A stretch of 64,000 bases of DNA from Bradyrhizobium macuxiense (lineage in GTDB: Bacteria; Pseudomonadota; Alphaproteobacteria; Rhizobiales; Xanthobacteraceae). The notes beneath the pieces are model-generated. The model was not told the origin of the DNA and made no database searches. It worked only from the letters and a program-made list of their open reading frames with translations. The number at the start of each line of letters is the position of its first letter. Positions within the stretch are counted from its first letter, which is position 1. The translations under genes were made by a program, and so were the position numbers. The DNA is taken from contig NZ_VITY01000004.1 in NCBI RefSeq assembly GCF_007993935.1, forward strand, positions 62,001 through 126,000, written 5' to 3'. This document shows, piece after piece, positions 16,664 through 25,587 of the stretch.

Positions 16664-18478
16664 TTAGCTTCCCAAACGTGACAGAAATCCGCGCCAACCG
16701 CCCACCTGGGCCTTGGGCGGGCCGATTTGTTCCGCAAACTCGTCCACCGCACCGTCCTCGTCGACCCCGGGGTCGTCAGGGGCCCGGATGATCGGGATCA
16801 CGGCCGGAATGGGCGCCGGCGGCGCCTTGGGCAGGTCGGTCCGGGAACGGAACAAGGGGGCCGGCGCCGGAGGCGTTGATTCGGCCGCCGGCGGCGGAGC
16901 AGGCTCCGGTGCTGGAGTGCCGTCCGAAGCGGGGGCCGGCTCGGCCTCGATGGCTGCCGGCAGCGGGGCGTTATCCTGCACGGTCGGCGTCGCAGGCTCG
17001 ACGGGCTTGAGTTCAGTTGGCTTGAGTTCAGTTGGCCTGGGCTCAGTTGGCTTGGCTTCGACCGCCTCAACCGGCTTGGCTGCCTCCGGCGGCTTGGCCG
17101 CCTCGGGCTCGATGGCCACCTCCTTGGGCGGCTCGACCCGGCGCGGCGCCAGCATCGCCTCCTCGAACGGCGAGGGCTCGATCGCATGGCCCTTGTCGGA
17201 CGGCAGCGCCGCCACCGGCGTCTGCCATTGGAAGGCATCGAGACGGCCGGTGACCGGCGACACCGGACGCCAGCGATCCGAGACATAGCCGTCCGCGGTC
17301 CAGGCCGGATCGTGCAGCGCGCGCACCGCGCGCAAGGTCCAGGCCCGCGCCCGGCCGCTGTCGCCATGCTCGGTGCGCTCGATCTCGGCCATCAACAGCG
17401 CAACGCGCTGCGTCGGTGCCGCTGTGAACGGCTCCAGCGCGGCGCGCGCTTTCGCAAACTCGGACGCATCGATCGCGGCGCGCGCGATCGCCAGCGCGCC
17501 CTCGATGTTGCCGGGCGTCTTCGCCGCCAGCGTCTCGACCCGCACCAGGCGCTGGCGCGCGGAATCGCCGAGCCGCACATGCGAATAGGCGTCGGCGAGA
17601 TCGGGGTGCGGCTGCGCCAGCCACGCGGTCTCGACGATGCGCATCGCGCGGCGCACCTGATGCGCCTCGCTCTCGAACTTCGCTGCGAGCACCGCAGCCG
17701 GGATCAGTGTCGGCGCCAGTTTGAGCGCCTCCATCGCGCTCGAGCGCGACAGGTCGCGATCGATGGTCTCGAATTCCAGCGCGCGCGCCGTCAGCAGCAC
17801 GCCGCGCTGCCGCCGATAGGTCGCCTTGTCGATCAGTCCGGCAGTCTGGTTGTTGTCGATGATCGACAGCGCGCCGGCCCAATCGCCCTTGGCGCAGCAG
17901 AAACCGAGCACCGCATGCGAAGCCCACGAGGACGACGGTGACATCTTCAGCGCTTCCTCGGCGATCATCACGGCCGCCACCGGATCGTCGGCGCGCTGCG
18001 CCTCGATGAACAGGCCGCGCAGGCCGAGCAGCCGCGTGTCGGCGCGCTCGGCCATGGCACGGAAGGCACGCTGCGCGCCGTCGCGATCACCGTCGAGCTG
18101 CGCGGATTGCGCGTGCAGCAACAGCGCCAGCGGATCGCCGCCTGCGTGACGCCGCGCCACCTCGGCATGCGCACGCGCCGCCGAGGAATCGCCATGCCCG
18201 ATCGCGAGCAGGCCTTGCGTGATGGCGTGACGGCCGCGGGCGTGGCGCCGCTCGCGCCGGCCGCGGCGGATGTGCCCGGGCACCTTCCACAGCGCGCGCA
18301 GGATCACGCCGACGACCATCGCGACGACGATGACGAGGCCGAGCAGGTACATCGGCTGCTTGGACGTCAGGCGCAAGCCGCCCCAATTCAGCACGAGATC
18401 GCCGGGCTGATCGGCCAACCAGGCGGCACCCGCTGCAGCGAGCGCGATCAGCAGCAGGAACAGAATGATCCGGATCAT
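16664..18478 (-). CDS. hemY: HemY-like TPR membrane protein of heme biosynthesis locus
   Basis: 604 residues. Two N-terminal membrane helices (about 4-22 and 42-63) with the conserved LADQPGDLVLNWGG start of the proteobacterial HemY N-terminal domain, then tetratricopeptide-like helices to about residue 400, and a long Pro/Ala/Glu-rich tail that contains near-repeats of PTELKPTEL. This is the TPR protein of heme operons, not the Bacillus-type protoporphyrinogen oxidase that shares the name. Its role is thought to be scaffolding of heme enzymes in the inner membrane. The ATG at 18478 is used; the TTG just before it is unlikely. Last gene of hemD - mitofilin-like - hemY. Confidence 0.88.
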   Translation of the reverse strand: MIRIILFLLLIALAAAGAAWLADQPGDLVLNWGGLRLTSKQPMYLLGLVIVVAMVVGVILRALWKVPGHIRRGRRERRHARGRHAITQGLLAIGHGDSSAARAHAEVARRHAGGDPLALLLHAQSAQLDGDRDGAQRAFRAMAERADTRLLGLRGLFIEAQRADDPVAAVMIAEEALKMSPSSSWASHAVLGFCCAKGDWAGALSIIDNNQTAGLIDKATYRRQRGVLLTARALEFETIDRDLSRSSAMEALKLAPTLIPAAVLAAKFESEAHQVRRAMRIVETAWLAQPHPDLADAYSHVRLGDSARQRLVRVETLAAKTPGNIEGALAIARAAIDASEFAKARAALEPFTAAPTQRVALLMAEIERTEHGDSGRARAWTLRAVRALHDPAWTADGYVSDRWRPVSPVTGRLDAFQWQTPVAALPSDKGHAIEPSPFEEAMLAPRRVEPPKEVAIEPEAAKPPEAAKPVEAVEAKPTEPRPTELKPTELKPVEPATPTVQDNAPLPAAIEAEPAPASDGTPAPEPAPPPAAESTPPAPAPLFRSRTDLPKAPPAPIPAVIPIIRAPDDPGVDEDGAVDEFAEQIGPPKAQVGGWRGFLSRLGS

Positions 18479-18498
18479 CAAGAACCTATTGCAAGCAT

Positions 18499-19746
18499 CT
18501 ATTGATTGACCGTGGCGAGCGCCGCCATGGCGTTGTCGGCAAATTTCCGCGACGCGTCGAGCGCGGCGCGGCGCGCGTCCACCTTGGCGAGCCAGGGTTG
18601 CGCCGCGGCGCGATCGGCCGGCGGCAACGACTTCAATTCGCGTTCGGTCAATGCGAGATCATTATGCACGGCGGCCGATGTCACGCGCGCGACGATGCTG
18701 CCGCGGTCAGTGCCGGTGCCGTCGGTCCGCTCGATGCGGATCAGCTTGGACGCGCCGGCCTGCAGACGATCAACCAGCCCGGCGCTGGCTGCCGCAGCTT
18801 CCGGCGGCGGCGGTGCGAGTTGCGGCACGATCTCGATCAGCTCGCGGCATAGTTTATTCGGATTCGGCACGCCCGATGCAGCGAAGACGTCGAGCGGTTT
18901 CAGCAGGTCGGGATTGTCGCTGATCGCTTTGGCAGCCTCGAGCGCCGAGGCGTAGGGATCTCCGTGACGCACCGCGACGTCGAGCAGCGATGCCGCGACG
19001 ACGCGGCGCAGTGGCACATCATCTGCCTTCGCCTCGGCCTTGGTGTCGGCGATCTTGCTGTCCTGCCTGGCGATCGCGGCACCCTGCGCCTTCACCGCAC
19101 CCTCGACCTTGTCGATGCGCGCCGTGATGCCGGAGATGTCGGGCGCAGCCGCGCCATCGCGCGGCGCGGCCTTCGCGTCATTGACCGCAGCGGCAAGCTT
19201 GTCGGATTGCGTCCGCGTCGCGGCGAGCTCGGTGCGCAACGCGGCGATCGACTTGTCGAGCGCCTCGAGCCGCGCCGTTGCCGCGGGATCGGCGGCCGCG
19301 GCGACCGGCCGGCTGGCCTTCGACTCAAGCGCACTGATACGCGTGCCGAGCTCGTCGACCGTTGCGGCATTGGGCTGCGGCGCGGACGCCGGCGGCACCG
19401 CGGGCCAGCCGAGCAGCCAGCCGACCCCGATCACCAGCGCTGCGGCGATCGCGCCCGACACCGGCGCCACCACCCAGGGCGACACCGGCCGCGACGGCTC
19501 GGCATCCGGCGCGGCGGAAGCGGCCTCGGGCTGCGGCTCTGCATGAGGCGCAGGATCGGGATGGGGCTCCGCCTCGGGCGCAGCCGCCTCCGCTCCTTTG
19601 TCAGCGTCGTTGACGGCTTCCGCGCTGCCCTCGGTCTTCGACGGCTCGCTGGAGATCTGGGTCGCCTGAAGATCGATGGTCGGCGGCGCGCGCTTGGGCC
19701 GGGAATCCGGCGAAGGTCCTGTGTCGTCGGGCCTTTCTTCAGCCAT
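18499..19746 (-). CDS. Mitofilin-like (COG4223) inner-membrane protein
   Basis: 415 residues. A charged, Pro/Glu-rich cytosolic N-terminus, one membrane helix (about residues 95-120), a coiled-coil region with heptad-like Ala/Leu (ALESKAS, ALDKSIAALRTEL), and a C-terminal helical domain with the ELIEIVPQLAPPPP linker. This is the alphaproteobacterial relative of mitochondrial Mic60/mitofilin, usually encoded between hemD and hemY, and implicated in inner-membrane architecture. GAGGA lies upstream of the ATG at 19746; the longer frame from 19842 adds an unrelated stretch. hemY starts 21 bases after the stop. Confidence 0.85.
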   Translation of the reverse strand: MAEERPDDTGPSPDSRPKRAPPTIDLQATQISSEPSKTEGSAEAVNDADKGAEAAAPEAEPHPDPAPHAEPQPEAASAAPDAEPSRPVSPWVVAPVSGAIAAALVIGVGWLLGWPAVPPASAPQPNAATVDELGTRISALESKASRPVAAAADPAATARLEALDKSIAALRTELAATRTQSDKLAAAVNDAKAAPRDGAAAPDISGITARIDKVEGAVKAQGAAIARQDSKIADTKAEAKADDVPLRRVVAASLLDVAVRHGDPYASALEAAKAISDNPDLLKPLDVFAASGVPNPNKLCRELIEIVPQLAPPPPEAAAASAGLVDRLQAGASKLIRIERTDGTGTDRGSIVARVTSAAVHNDLALTERELKSLPPADRAAAQPWLAKVDARRAALDASRKFADNAMAALATVNQ

Positions 19747-19857
19747 CGCGAGGGTCCTCAAAACTATTGGCCGCACATTGTACCAGAATCGGCGCCAGTT
19801 CTTAGAGCACGATCCGAAAACCGGAGCATTGCCTAACATCATGGTCTGACGAAAGAA

Positions 19858-20595
19858 TTATTCCGCTCGCGGCCTCATCGTGCGGTCGAGCGCCTCCAGC
19901 AGGGCGTTTTCATCCGGGCGCGCCGCCACCACCACCTTGGTCGCGCCGGCGTCATGGAGCACCGCGGCGACCGCGGCCGAGATGCAGCATTGCGGCAGCG
20001 CGAGCGCCGAAATCTCCAGGCCGTCGGCCCGGATGGTGTCCAGGAACGCCTGCGCGCTGCGGCGGGAATAATGCAGCACCGCCGTGATCCGGTTCGCCAT
20101 GAAGGCGTCGCTGACCTCCCTTGGAAGAGCGGCCACCGGCGCCATCCGGTACGTGGTGTGGGTGACAACCGTCAGCCCCTTTTCGGTGAGTTCGCCGGCG
20201 AGATCGCGCGACAGGTCGGCGCCGGCGAGATAGAGCAGCGTGGCGGACGCCGGCAGTTCGCCGGCCTCGACCCGCGCGAGCACGAGATCGCGCAGCGAGA
20301 TCGCATCGCCCTTCGCCACGATCACCCTGTCGAAGCCCGCGGCGCGTGCGACATCGGCGGTATGCGCCCCGACCGCGAACAGCGGCAGCCGCAGCAGCCG
20401 GCTGGCGCCGAGATCGATCGCGCGCGGCGCATTGGCGCTGGTCAGGATGACCGCGTCATAATCCGCATCGTCGTCATGGAACGGCAACGGCTCGAAGCGC
20501 AGCACCGGTGCCGCGATCGCCTCAAAGCCGCGTTGGCGCAGCGACGCGAGCGTCGCTTCATTGTCCGGATGCGGTCGTGTGACAAGGATGGTCAC
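19858..20595 (-). CDS. hemD: Uroporphyrinogen-III synthase
   Basis: 245 residues; cyclises hydroxymethylbilane to uroporphyrinogen III, the first macrocycle of heme, cobalamin and siroheme synthesis. Features of this poorly conserved family are the N-terminal [26 protein letters not shown] and the C-terminal [13 protein letters not shown] region. GTG start with GGAGG about 12 bases upstream. It is first in a minus-strand set with the mitofilin-like gene and hemY. The usual partner hemC is not found on either side. Confidence 0.87.
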   Translation of the reverse strand: MTILVTRPHPDNEATLASLRQRGFEAIAAPVLRFEPLPFHDDDADYDAVILTSANAPRAIDLGASRLLRLPLFAVGAHTADVARAAGFDRVIVAKGDAISLRDLVLARVEAGELPASATLLYLAGADLSRDLAGELTEKGLTVVTHTTYRMAPVAALPREVSDAFMANRITAVLHYSRRSAQAFLDTIRADGLEISALALPQCCISAAVAAVLHDAGATKVVVAARPDENALLEALDRTMRPRAE

Positions 20596-20699
20596 GGGGT
20601 CAGGCCTCCCGCATTACGAATTGGCCCCTGCAGATTGGACCTTGGCGACCGATTGCACTTTGAGACCTCGCAATGCTACCCCGGAGGGGACATTTGATG

Positions 20700-20745
20700 A
20701 GCATGATCTTGCCGGAAACCGGTTCCGGCCTGTCCGGATCATGCT
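20700..20745. repeat. Palindrome, family C copy in the tsaD leader
   Basis: AGCATGATC at one end and GATCATGCT at the other, with an inner CCGGAAACCGGTTCCGG core. Same element as at 42542-42588 and 62881-62927. It lies between a good ribosome-binding sequence (GGAGGGG near 20682) and the tsaD coding region. Confidence 0.75.
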
Positions 20746-20782
20746 GGTAGCACAAGGGCCGAAATTGGGACACGAACCACCG

Positions 20783-21856
20783 ATGCTGGTGTTGGGGATC
20801 GAGACCACCTGCGATGAAACCGCAGCCGCCGTGGTCGAGCGCCAGGCTGACGGGCAGGCGAAAATCCTCTCCAACGTCGTACGCTCGCAGACCGACGAGC
20901 ACGCCCGCTTCGGCGGCGTGGTGCCGGAGATCGCGGCGCGCGCCCATGTCGACCTGCTCGACGGCATCGTCGCCTCCGCGATGAAGGAGGCCGGCGTCAG
21001 CTACGGACAATTGTCGGCGGTGGCGGCCGCCGCCGGCCCCGGCCTGATCGGCGGCGTGATCGTCGGTCTGACCACGGCGAAGGCGATCGCGATGGTGCAC
21101 GACACGCCGCTGATCGCGGTGAACCATCTCGAGGCGCACGCGCTGACGCCACGGCTGACCTGCGCGCTGGCGTTTCCCTATTGCCTGTTCCTGGCCTCGG
21201 GCGGCCACACCCAGATCGTCGCCGTGGTCGGCGTCGGCGAATATGTCCGGCTCGGCACCACGGTCGACGACGCGATGGGCGAGGCGTTCGACAAGGTGGC
21301 GAAGATGCTGTCGCTGCCCTATCCCGGCGGACCGCAGGTCGAGCGCGCGGCCGCCGGCGGCGACCCGACGCGGTTTGCGTTTCCGCGCCCGATGCTCGGC
21401 CGTCCGGATGCGAACTTCTCGCTGTCGGGATTGAAGACGGCGGTGCGCAACGAAGCGAGCCGGCTGGAGCCATTGGAGCCGCAGGACATCAGCGACCTCT
21501 GCGCGAGCTTCCAGGCCGCGGTGCTGGAAGCGACCGCGGACCGGCTGACCGTCGGCTTGCGGTTGTTCCAGGAACGCTTCGGCACGCCGCGCGCGCTGGT
21601 CGCGGCCGGCGGCGTCGCCGCCAACCACGCCATCCGCAGCGCGCTACAGGATGTCGCCGCGAAAGCGCAGACCACGCTGATCATTCCGCCACCGGCGCTC
21701 TGCACCGACAACGGCGCGATGATCGCCTGGGCCGGTGCCGAGCGGATGGCGCTCGGCCTCACCGACACGCTTGAAGCACCGCCGCGGGCACGCTGGCTGC
21801 TCGATGCCAACGCCAAGGCGCCGGCCGGCCACGCCAACAGCCGCGCCGGATATTGA
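20783..21856 (+). CDS. tsaD: tRNA N6-threonylcarbamoyladenosine transferase TsaD
   Basis: 357 residues, the usual length. It transfers threonylcarbamoyl from its AMP-ester to A37 of ANN-decoding tRNAs, working with TsaB and TsaE. Visible: the start [18 protein letters not shown], the metal ligands His115 and His119 in NHLEAH, and ASGGHTQ for ATP binding. The ATG at 20783 matches the family N-terminus; ATGs further upstream lie within or before a family C palindrome and would add about 14 residues or more of unrelated sequence. Followed closely by gpsA, the common alphaproteobacterial order. Confidence 0.95.
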   Translation: MLVLGIETTCDETAAAVVERQADGQAKILSNVVRSQTDEHARFGGVVPEIAARAHVDLLDGIVASAMKEAGVSYGQLSAVAAAAGPGLIGGVIVGLTTAKAIAMVHDTPLIAVNHLEAHALTPRLTCALAFPYCLFLASGGHTQIVAVVGVGEYVRLGTTVDDAMGEAFDKVAKMLSLPYPGGPQVERAAAGGDPTRFAFPRPMLGRPDANFSLSGLKTAVRNEASRLEPLEPQDISDLCASFQAAVLEATADRLTVGLRLFQERFGTPRALVAAGGVAANHAIRSALQDVAAKAQTTLIIPPPALCTDNGAMIAWAGAERMALGLTDTLEAPPRARWLLDANAKAPAGHANSRAGY

Positions 21857-21869
21857 GCCGAGGGGTCCG

Positions 21870-22847
21870 ATGCCCGCGCATATGTCAGTCAGCGTGATCG
21901 GGGCCGGCGCCTGGGGCACGGCATTGGCCGAGGTCGCGGCGCGCGCCGGACGCAAGGTGACGCTGTACGCGCGCAATGCCGAGCATGCGGCGCAGATCGA
22001 GGCGACGCGAATCAATCCGAAGCTGGCCGGCGTCCGGCTTCAGCCAAGCATCGCGGTGACGTCGGATATCGCCGCCGCGGCGCGCGCGGACATCATCCTC
22101 GCGGTGACCCCCGCGCAGCATCTGCGCGCGGCGGTCGGGCATCTCGCGCCGCATCTTGCGCCTGCTACGCCGGTGATCGCCTGTGCCAAGGGCATCGAGC
22201 ATGGCACGCACAAATTCATGACCGAGGTGGTCGCGGAAGCCGCGCCGCGCGCCGTGCCCGCGATCCTGTCGGGACCGAGCTTCGCCGACGACGTCGCGCG
22301 CGGATTGCCGACCGCCGTGACGTTAGCCACCGGGGACGAAGAGCTCGCACGCGCGCTGGTGCAGGCGCTCGGCTCGGCGACGTTCCGGCCCTACCACACG
22401 TCAGACGTGCGCGGCGTCGAGATCGGCGGTGCGGCCAAGAACGTGCTGGCGATCGCCGCCGGCATCGTCGTCGGCAAGAATCTCGGCGCTTCCGCGCTCG
22501 CGGCACTGACCACGCGCGGCTTCAGCGAGCTCGCACGGCTGGGCCGCGCCTGCGGCGCGCGCACCGAAACCCTCGCTGGCTTGTCGGGGCTTGGCGATCT
22601 CCTGCTCAGCTGCTCGACCGCGCAATCGCGCAATTTCGCGCTCGGCCTCGCGCTCGGGCGGGGTGAAGCCGCGCCGGTCGGCAAGCTCGCCGAAGGCGCG
22701 TTCACCGCGCCGGTGCTGTGCGAGCTCGCCGCCGCGCAAAAGGTCGATATGCCGGTGTCGAATGCGGTCGCCGCGATCCTGAGCGACCGGTTGACGATCG
22801 ATGCGGCGATCGAAGGCCTGCTGACGCGGCCATTCAAGGCCGAGTAA
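21870..22847 (+). CDS. gpsA: Glycerol-3-phosphate dehydrogenase [NAD(P)+]
   Basis: 325 residues; reduces dihydroxyacetone phosphate to sn-glycerol-3-phosphate for phospholipid synthesis. The N-terminal Rossmann motif is [10 protein letters not shown], the second conserved block is [21 protein letters not shown] is intact, and the catalytic Lys190 is in [10 protein letters not shown]. The ATG at 21870 is chosen because AGGGG lies 4 bases before it and 13 bases after the tsaD stop, indicating one transcript with tsaD. Cytoplasmic. Confidence 0.95.
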   Translation: MPAHMSVSVIGAGAWGTALAEVAARAGRKVTLYARNAEHAAQIEATRINPKLAGVRLQPSIAVTSDIAAAARADIILAVTPAQHLRAAVGHLAPHLAPATPVIACAKGIEHGTHKFMTEVVAEAAPRAVPAILSGPSFADDVARGLPTAVTLATGDEELARALVQALGSATFRPYHTSDVRGVEIGGAAKNVLAIAAGIVVGKNLGASALAALTTRGFSELARLGRACGARTETLAGLSGLGDLLLSCSTAQSRNFALGLALGRGEAAPVGKLAEGAFTAPVLCELAAAQKVDMPVSNAVAAILSDRLTIDAAIEGLLTRPFKAE

Positions 22848-22853
22848 CGCGCC

Positions 22854-23615
22854 TCACGCGGTCGCGAAGGCGACGAGATCGTTTAATCCCGATCCGATTC
22901 CATCGGGCACGACGCCGAGCTCCTCGACGGTCGCATGGGCGCGATTGATCCAGAAGGTTGGATAGCCGAACCACTTCGCTCCAGCGACATCCCAGCCCGC
23001 GAACGCCGCAAAGACGATCTCCTCTTTGCGCAGAGCGAAGGCATCGACACCCATCTGATAGGCGCGGGCGTCGGGTTTGAAGGCCTGAACCTTGTCGGTC
23101 GAGAGGTGAGGCTCGAACAGTCCCTCTAGCCCGGAATTCCTGACCACTGCATCAAGCATCGGCGCGGTGAGGTTCGAAAGGAACGCCATGCGCACACCGG
23201 CCTCGCGGAGTTGCCTGAGCGCCGGCAGAACATCGGGCCACGCCTTCAGCTCCAGATATGTCTGCATGAGACGGTCGCGCTGTTCCGGTGACAGCTCGAT
23301 CTTCGTAGCCTTCGCTGCGAAGACCAGCGCGTCCTCGGTGATGCGCCAGAAATCGGTGTAGCGTCCGCCGAGAGTCCTGAGCCAGCCATACTCGAACTGC
23401 CGCGTTCGCCAGGAGGCGCTCAACTCGGCACCCTTGCCCGGAAACATCTCCTCCACGCGCGCAAATACCGGACGCGGATCGATGATTGGAAAGCCGTCGA
23501 AAGCAATGGCCTTGAACGGTGGACGGCCTGCGGTGCGGGCCTGGTGCGACAGCACGGCCGCCGCCGCAACGGAAGCTGCGGTCAGGGCGGTGAAAGTCCG
23601 GCGATTCAGAAGCAT
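22854..23615 (-). CDS. Exported haloacid dehalogenase type II-like protein with altered active site
   Basis: 253 residues from the ATG at 23615 (AGGAG 6 bases upstream). The N-terminus MLLNRRTFTALTAASVAAA is a plausible twin-arginine signal, unusual for this normally cytosolic family. The rest aligns along its length with L-2-haloacid dehalogenases: nucleophile Asp40, Arg70 (ASWR), Ser147-Asn148, Lys180 (FKPD), Tyr186 and Asp209 are kept. The Thr after the nucleophile is Ile44, and the SSN of the SSNAWD loop reads AFA. Hydrolytic dehalogenation may be lost or changed. It overlaps nothing and lies tail to tail with gpsA. Confidence 0.8.
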   Translation of the reverse strand: MLLNRRTFTALTAASVAAAAVLSHQARTAGRPPFKAIAFDGFPIIDPRPVFARVEEMFPGKGAELSASWRTRQFEYGWLRTLGGRYTDFWRITEDALVFAAKATKIELSPEQRDRLMQTYLELKAWPDVLPALRQLREAGVRMAFLSNLTAPMLDAVVRNSGLEGLFEPHLSTDKVQAFKPDARAYQMGVDAFALRKEEIVFAAFAGWDVAGAKWFGYPTFWINRAHATVEELGVVPDGIGSGLNDLVAFATA

Positions 23616-23821
23616 GTGATCTCCTGCAAGACGAGGAGCCACTCGATCACAGGAAAAACGTCACGGCACAATTGCCGGATTCCGGCACAGATCATTCCAG
23701 ATTTGAGAACAATCAACGCCTGCAGGCCTCTCTTCACGGACTGAACCTGCCGTACTAGCGTAGCTAGCGAACCGTCGGATCCCGGTCGAACAATCGAGAA
23801 ACGGGTCCCAAGGAAAAACCC

Positions 23822-24934
23822 ATGCGTCAACCGCATCGCGCCATCCTCCTCATCAGCTTCGCCATTGCCGTCGCCGCCCCGTCCATCGCAGCCCGCGCCC
23901 AGACCGCCGCCTCCTACGACGACCTCGCAAAGATCGAAGCGGCCGCCAATGCCGACAACGGCAAGCGGGTCGCACCGCTTAAATCGATCGGCAACCCCAC
24001 CACTGACGTGTCCCCCGAGATGCAGGCGATGATCGGCACGCCCTATCCGCCGCACTTCAATGCCGACCCGAAAACCCCGGCCGAATGGAAGGAGTTGATC
24101 AATCGCCGCGCCAAGGAGGCCATCGCGAATATTCCGGCGATGAAGGCGAAGCTCGGCGTCAAGGTCGAGGAAAGCAGACTTGCCGGCGTGCACTGCTACA
24201 TCGTGACGCCGAACAAGATCGCGCTCGAGAACCGGCGGCGCCTGCTGATCCACGTGCACGGCGGCGGCTACGTGTTCGGCCCCGGCGAAGCCGCGCTGCC
24301 GGAAGCCATCATGATGGCCGGCTTCGGCGGCTACAAGGTGATCTCGATCGACTACCGGATGCCGCCGGACTTCCCGTATCCGGCCGCGATGGACGACGCG
24401 ATGGCGGTGTGGAAGGAAGTTCTGAAATCCCATGAGCGCCACCGGCTGGCGATCTTCGGCACCTCGACCGGCGGCGCGATGACGCTCGCGATGGTGTTGC
24501 GGGCCAAGGACGAGAAGCTGCCGCTGCCCGCCGCCATCGCGCCGGGCACGCCATGGTCCGACATCGACAAGATCGGCGACAGCTACGCCAGCAATGAGTG
24601 GGTCGACAATGTGCTGGTGACCTGGGACGGCTGGCTCGGCCGCGCGGCCAAGCTCTACGCCAACGGGACCAGCCTGAAGAATCCCTACATCTCGCCGATC
24701 TACGGTGACTTCAAGGGTTTCCCGCCGACCATCCTGACCTCGGGCACGCGCGACCTGTTCCTCAGCAACACGGTTCGCACCCATCGCAAATTGCGCCGCG
24801 CCGGCGTGATTGCCGATCTCAATGTCTATGAGGGGCAGTCCCACGCGCAGTACCAGATGAACATCGATGCGCCTGAGACCAGGGAGGCGTTCACCGATAT
24901 CGCCAAATTCTTCGATCGATATCTGAAGCAGTGA
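23822..24934 (+). CDS. Secreted alpha/beta hydrolase (hormone-sensitive-lipase-like esterase)
   Basis: 370 residues with a Sec signal peptide ending near AARAQ. The family IV esterase features are present: oxyanion HGGG at 146-149, nucleophile Ser215 in GTSTGG (Thr in place of the usual Asp or Glu), likely acid Asp311 (SGTRD) and His341 (SHAQY). Probably a periplasmic carboxylesterase or acyl hydrolase; substrate unknown. AAGGA lies before the ATG. Divergent from the exported dehalogenase-like gene, with 206 bases between them. Confidence 0.86.
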   Translation: MRQPHRAILLISFAIAVAAPSIAARAQTAASYDDLAKIEAAANADNGKRVAPLKSIGNPTTDVSPEMQAMIGTPYPPHFNADPKTPAEWKELINRRAKEAIANIPAMKAKLGVKVEESRLAGVHCYIVTPNKIALENRRRLLIHVHGGGYVFGPGEAALPEAIMMAGFGGYKVISIDYRMPPDFPYPAAMDDAMAVWKEVLKSHERHRLAIFGTSTGGAMTLAMVLRAKDEKLPLPAAIAPGTPWSDIDKIGDSYASNEWVDNVLVTWDGWLGRAAKLYANGTSLKNPYISPIYGDFKGFPPTILTSGTRDLFLSNTVRTHRKLRRAGVIADLNVYEGQSHAQYQMNIDAPETREAFTDIAKFFDRYLKQ

Positions 24935-25024
24935 GCATGACGTCGGATACCTGCGCTTGTCGTGGGCATCGAGCTGCCTGTAGATTGCCGCGCAATCGGC
25001 GATCGAGAACGGGGTAAAGTCGCG

Positions 25025-25438
25025 ATGAATTACTGGCTGGTGAAATCCGAACCGTCGACCTGGTCATGGAATCAGCAGGTCGCCAAGGGTGCGAAAGGCG
25101 AGGCCTGGACCGGCGTGCGCAACTTCACGGCGCGGCAGAACCTCGTCAACATGAAGAAGGGCGACAAGGCGTTCTTCTATCATTCCAACGAGGGCAAGGA
25201 GATCGTCGGCATCGCCGAGATCATCAAGGAGGCCTATCCCGATCCGACCGACAAGACCGGCAAGTTCGTCTGCGTCGACATCAAGGCCGACAAGCCGCTG
25301 AAGACGCCGGTGACGATGGCCGCGATCAAGGCCGACAAGAAGCTCGCCGACATGGCGCTGGTGAAATATTCGCGGCTCTCGGTGCAGCCGGTGACCGCGG
25401 AGGAATGGAAGATGGTCTGCAAGATGGGCGGGCTGTAG
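25025..25438 (+). CDS. EVE domain-containing protein
   Basis: 137 residues, the size of the thymocyte nuclear protein 1/YpsA-like EVE domain family. The hallmark motifs are NYWLVKSEPSTWSW at the start, GVRNFTARQNLVNMKKGDKAFFYHS, and the C-terminal LVKYSRLSVQPVTAEEW. EVE is a PUA-like fold thought to bind modified bases in DNA or RNA. The start at 25025 is the family-standard MNYWLVKSEP. Cytoplasmic, single domain. A family B palindrome follows 20 bases after the stop codon. Confidence 0.93.
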   Translation: MNYWLVKSEPSTWSWNQQVAKGAKGEAWTGVRNFTARQNLVNMKKGDKAFFYHSNEGKEIVGIAEIIKEAYPDPTDKTGKFVCVDIKADKPLKTPVTMAAIKADKKLADMALVKYSRLSVQPVTAEEWKMVCKMGGL

Positions 25439-25457
25439 GCGTCGCAGTAAACTCTGC

Positions 25458-25583
25458 TGTCGTCCCGGCGAAGGCCGGGACCCATTACCCCAAATGGCGA
25501 TTGCTGAAGCGAGCTGGGGCCACAGCGAATTCTAATCACGGGCGGCCGTGGTTATGGGTCCCGGCCTTCGCCGGGACGACAGA
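25458..25583. repeat. Intergenic inverted repeat, family B (copy 1)
   Basis: Arms TGTCGTCCCGGCGAAGGCCG (start 25458) and its complement ending at 25583, each arm itself a small hairpin (CCCGGCGAAGGCCGGG), about 65 bases of unrelated sequence between. Located between the convergent ends of the EVE and topoisomerase IB genes. Other copies at 36701, 44896 and 48202. Confidence 0.8.
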
Positions 25584-25587
25584 GAGC

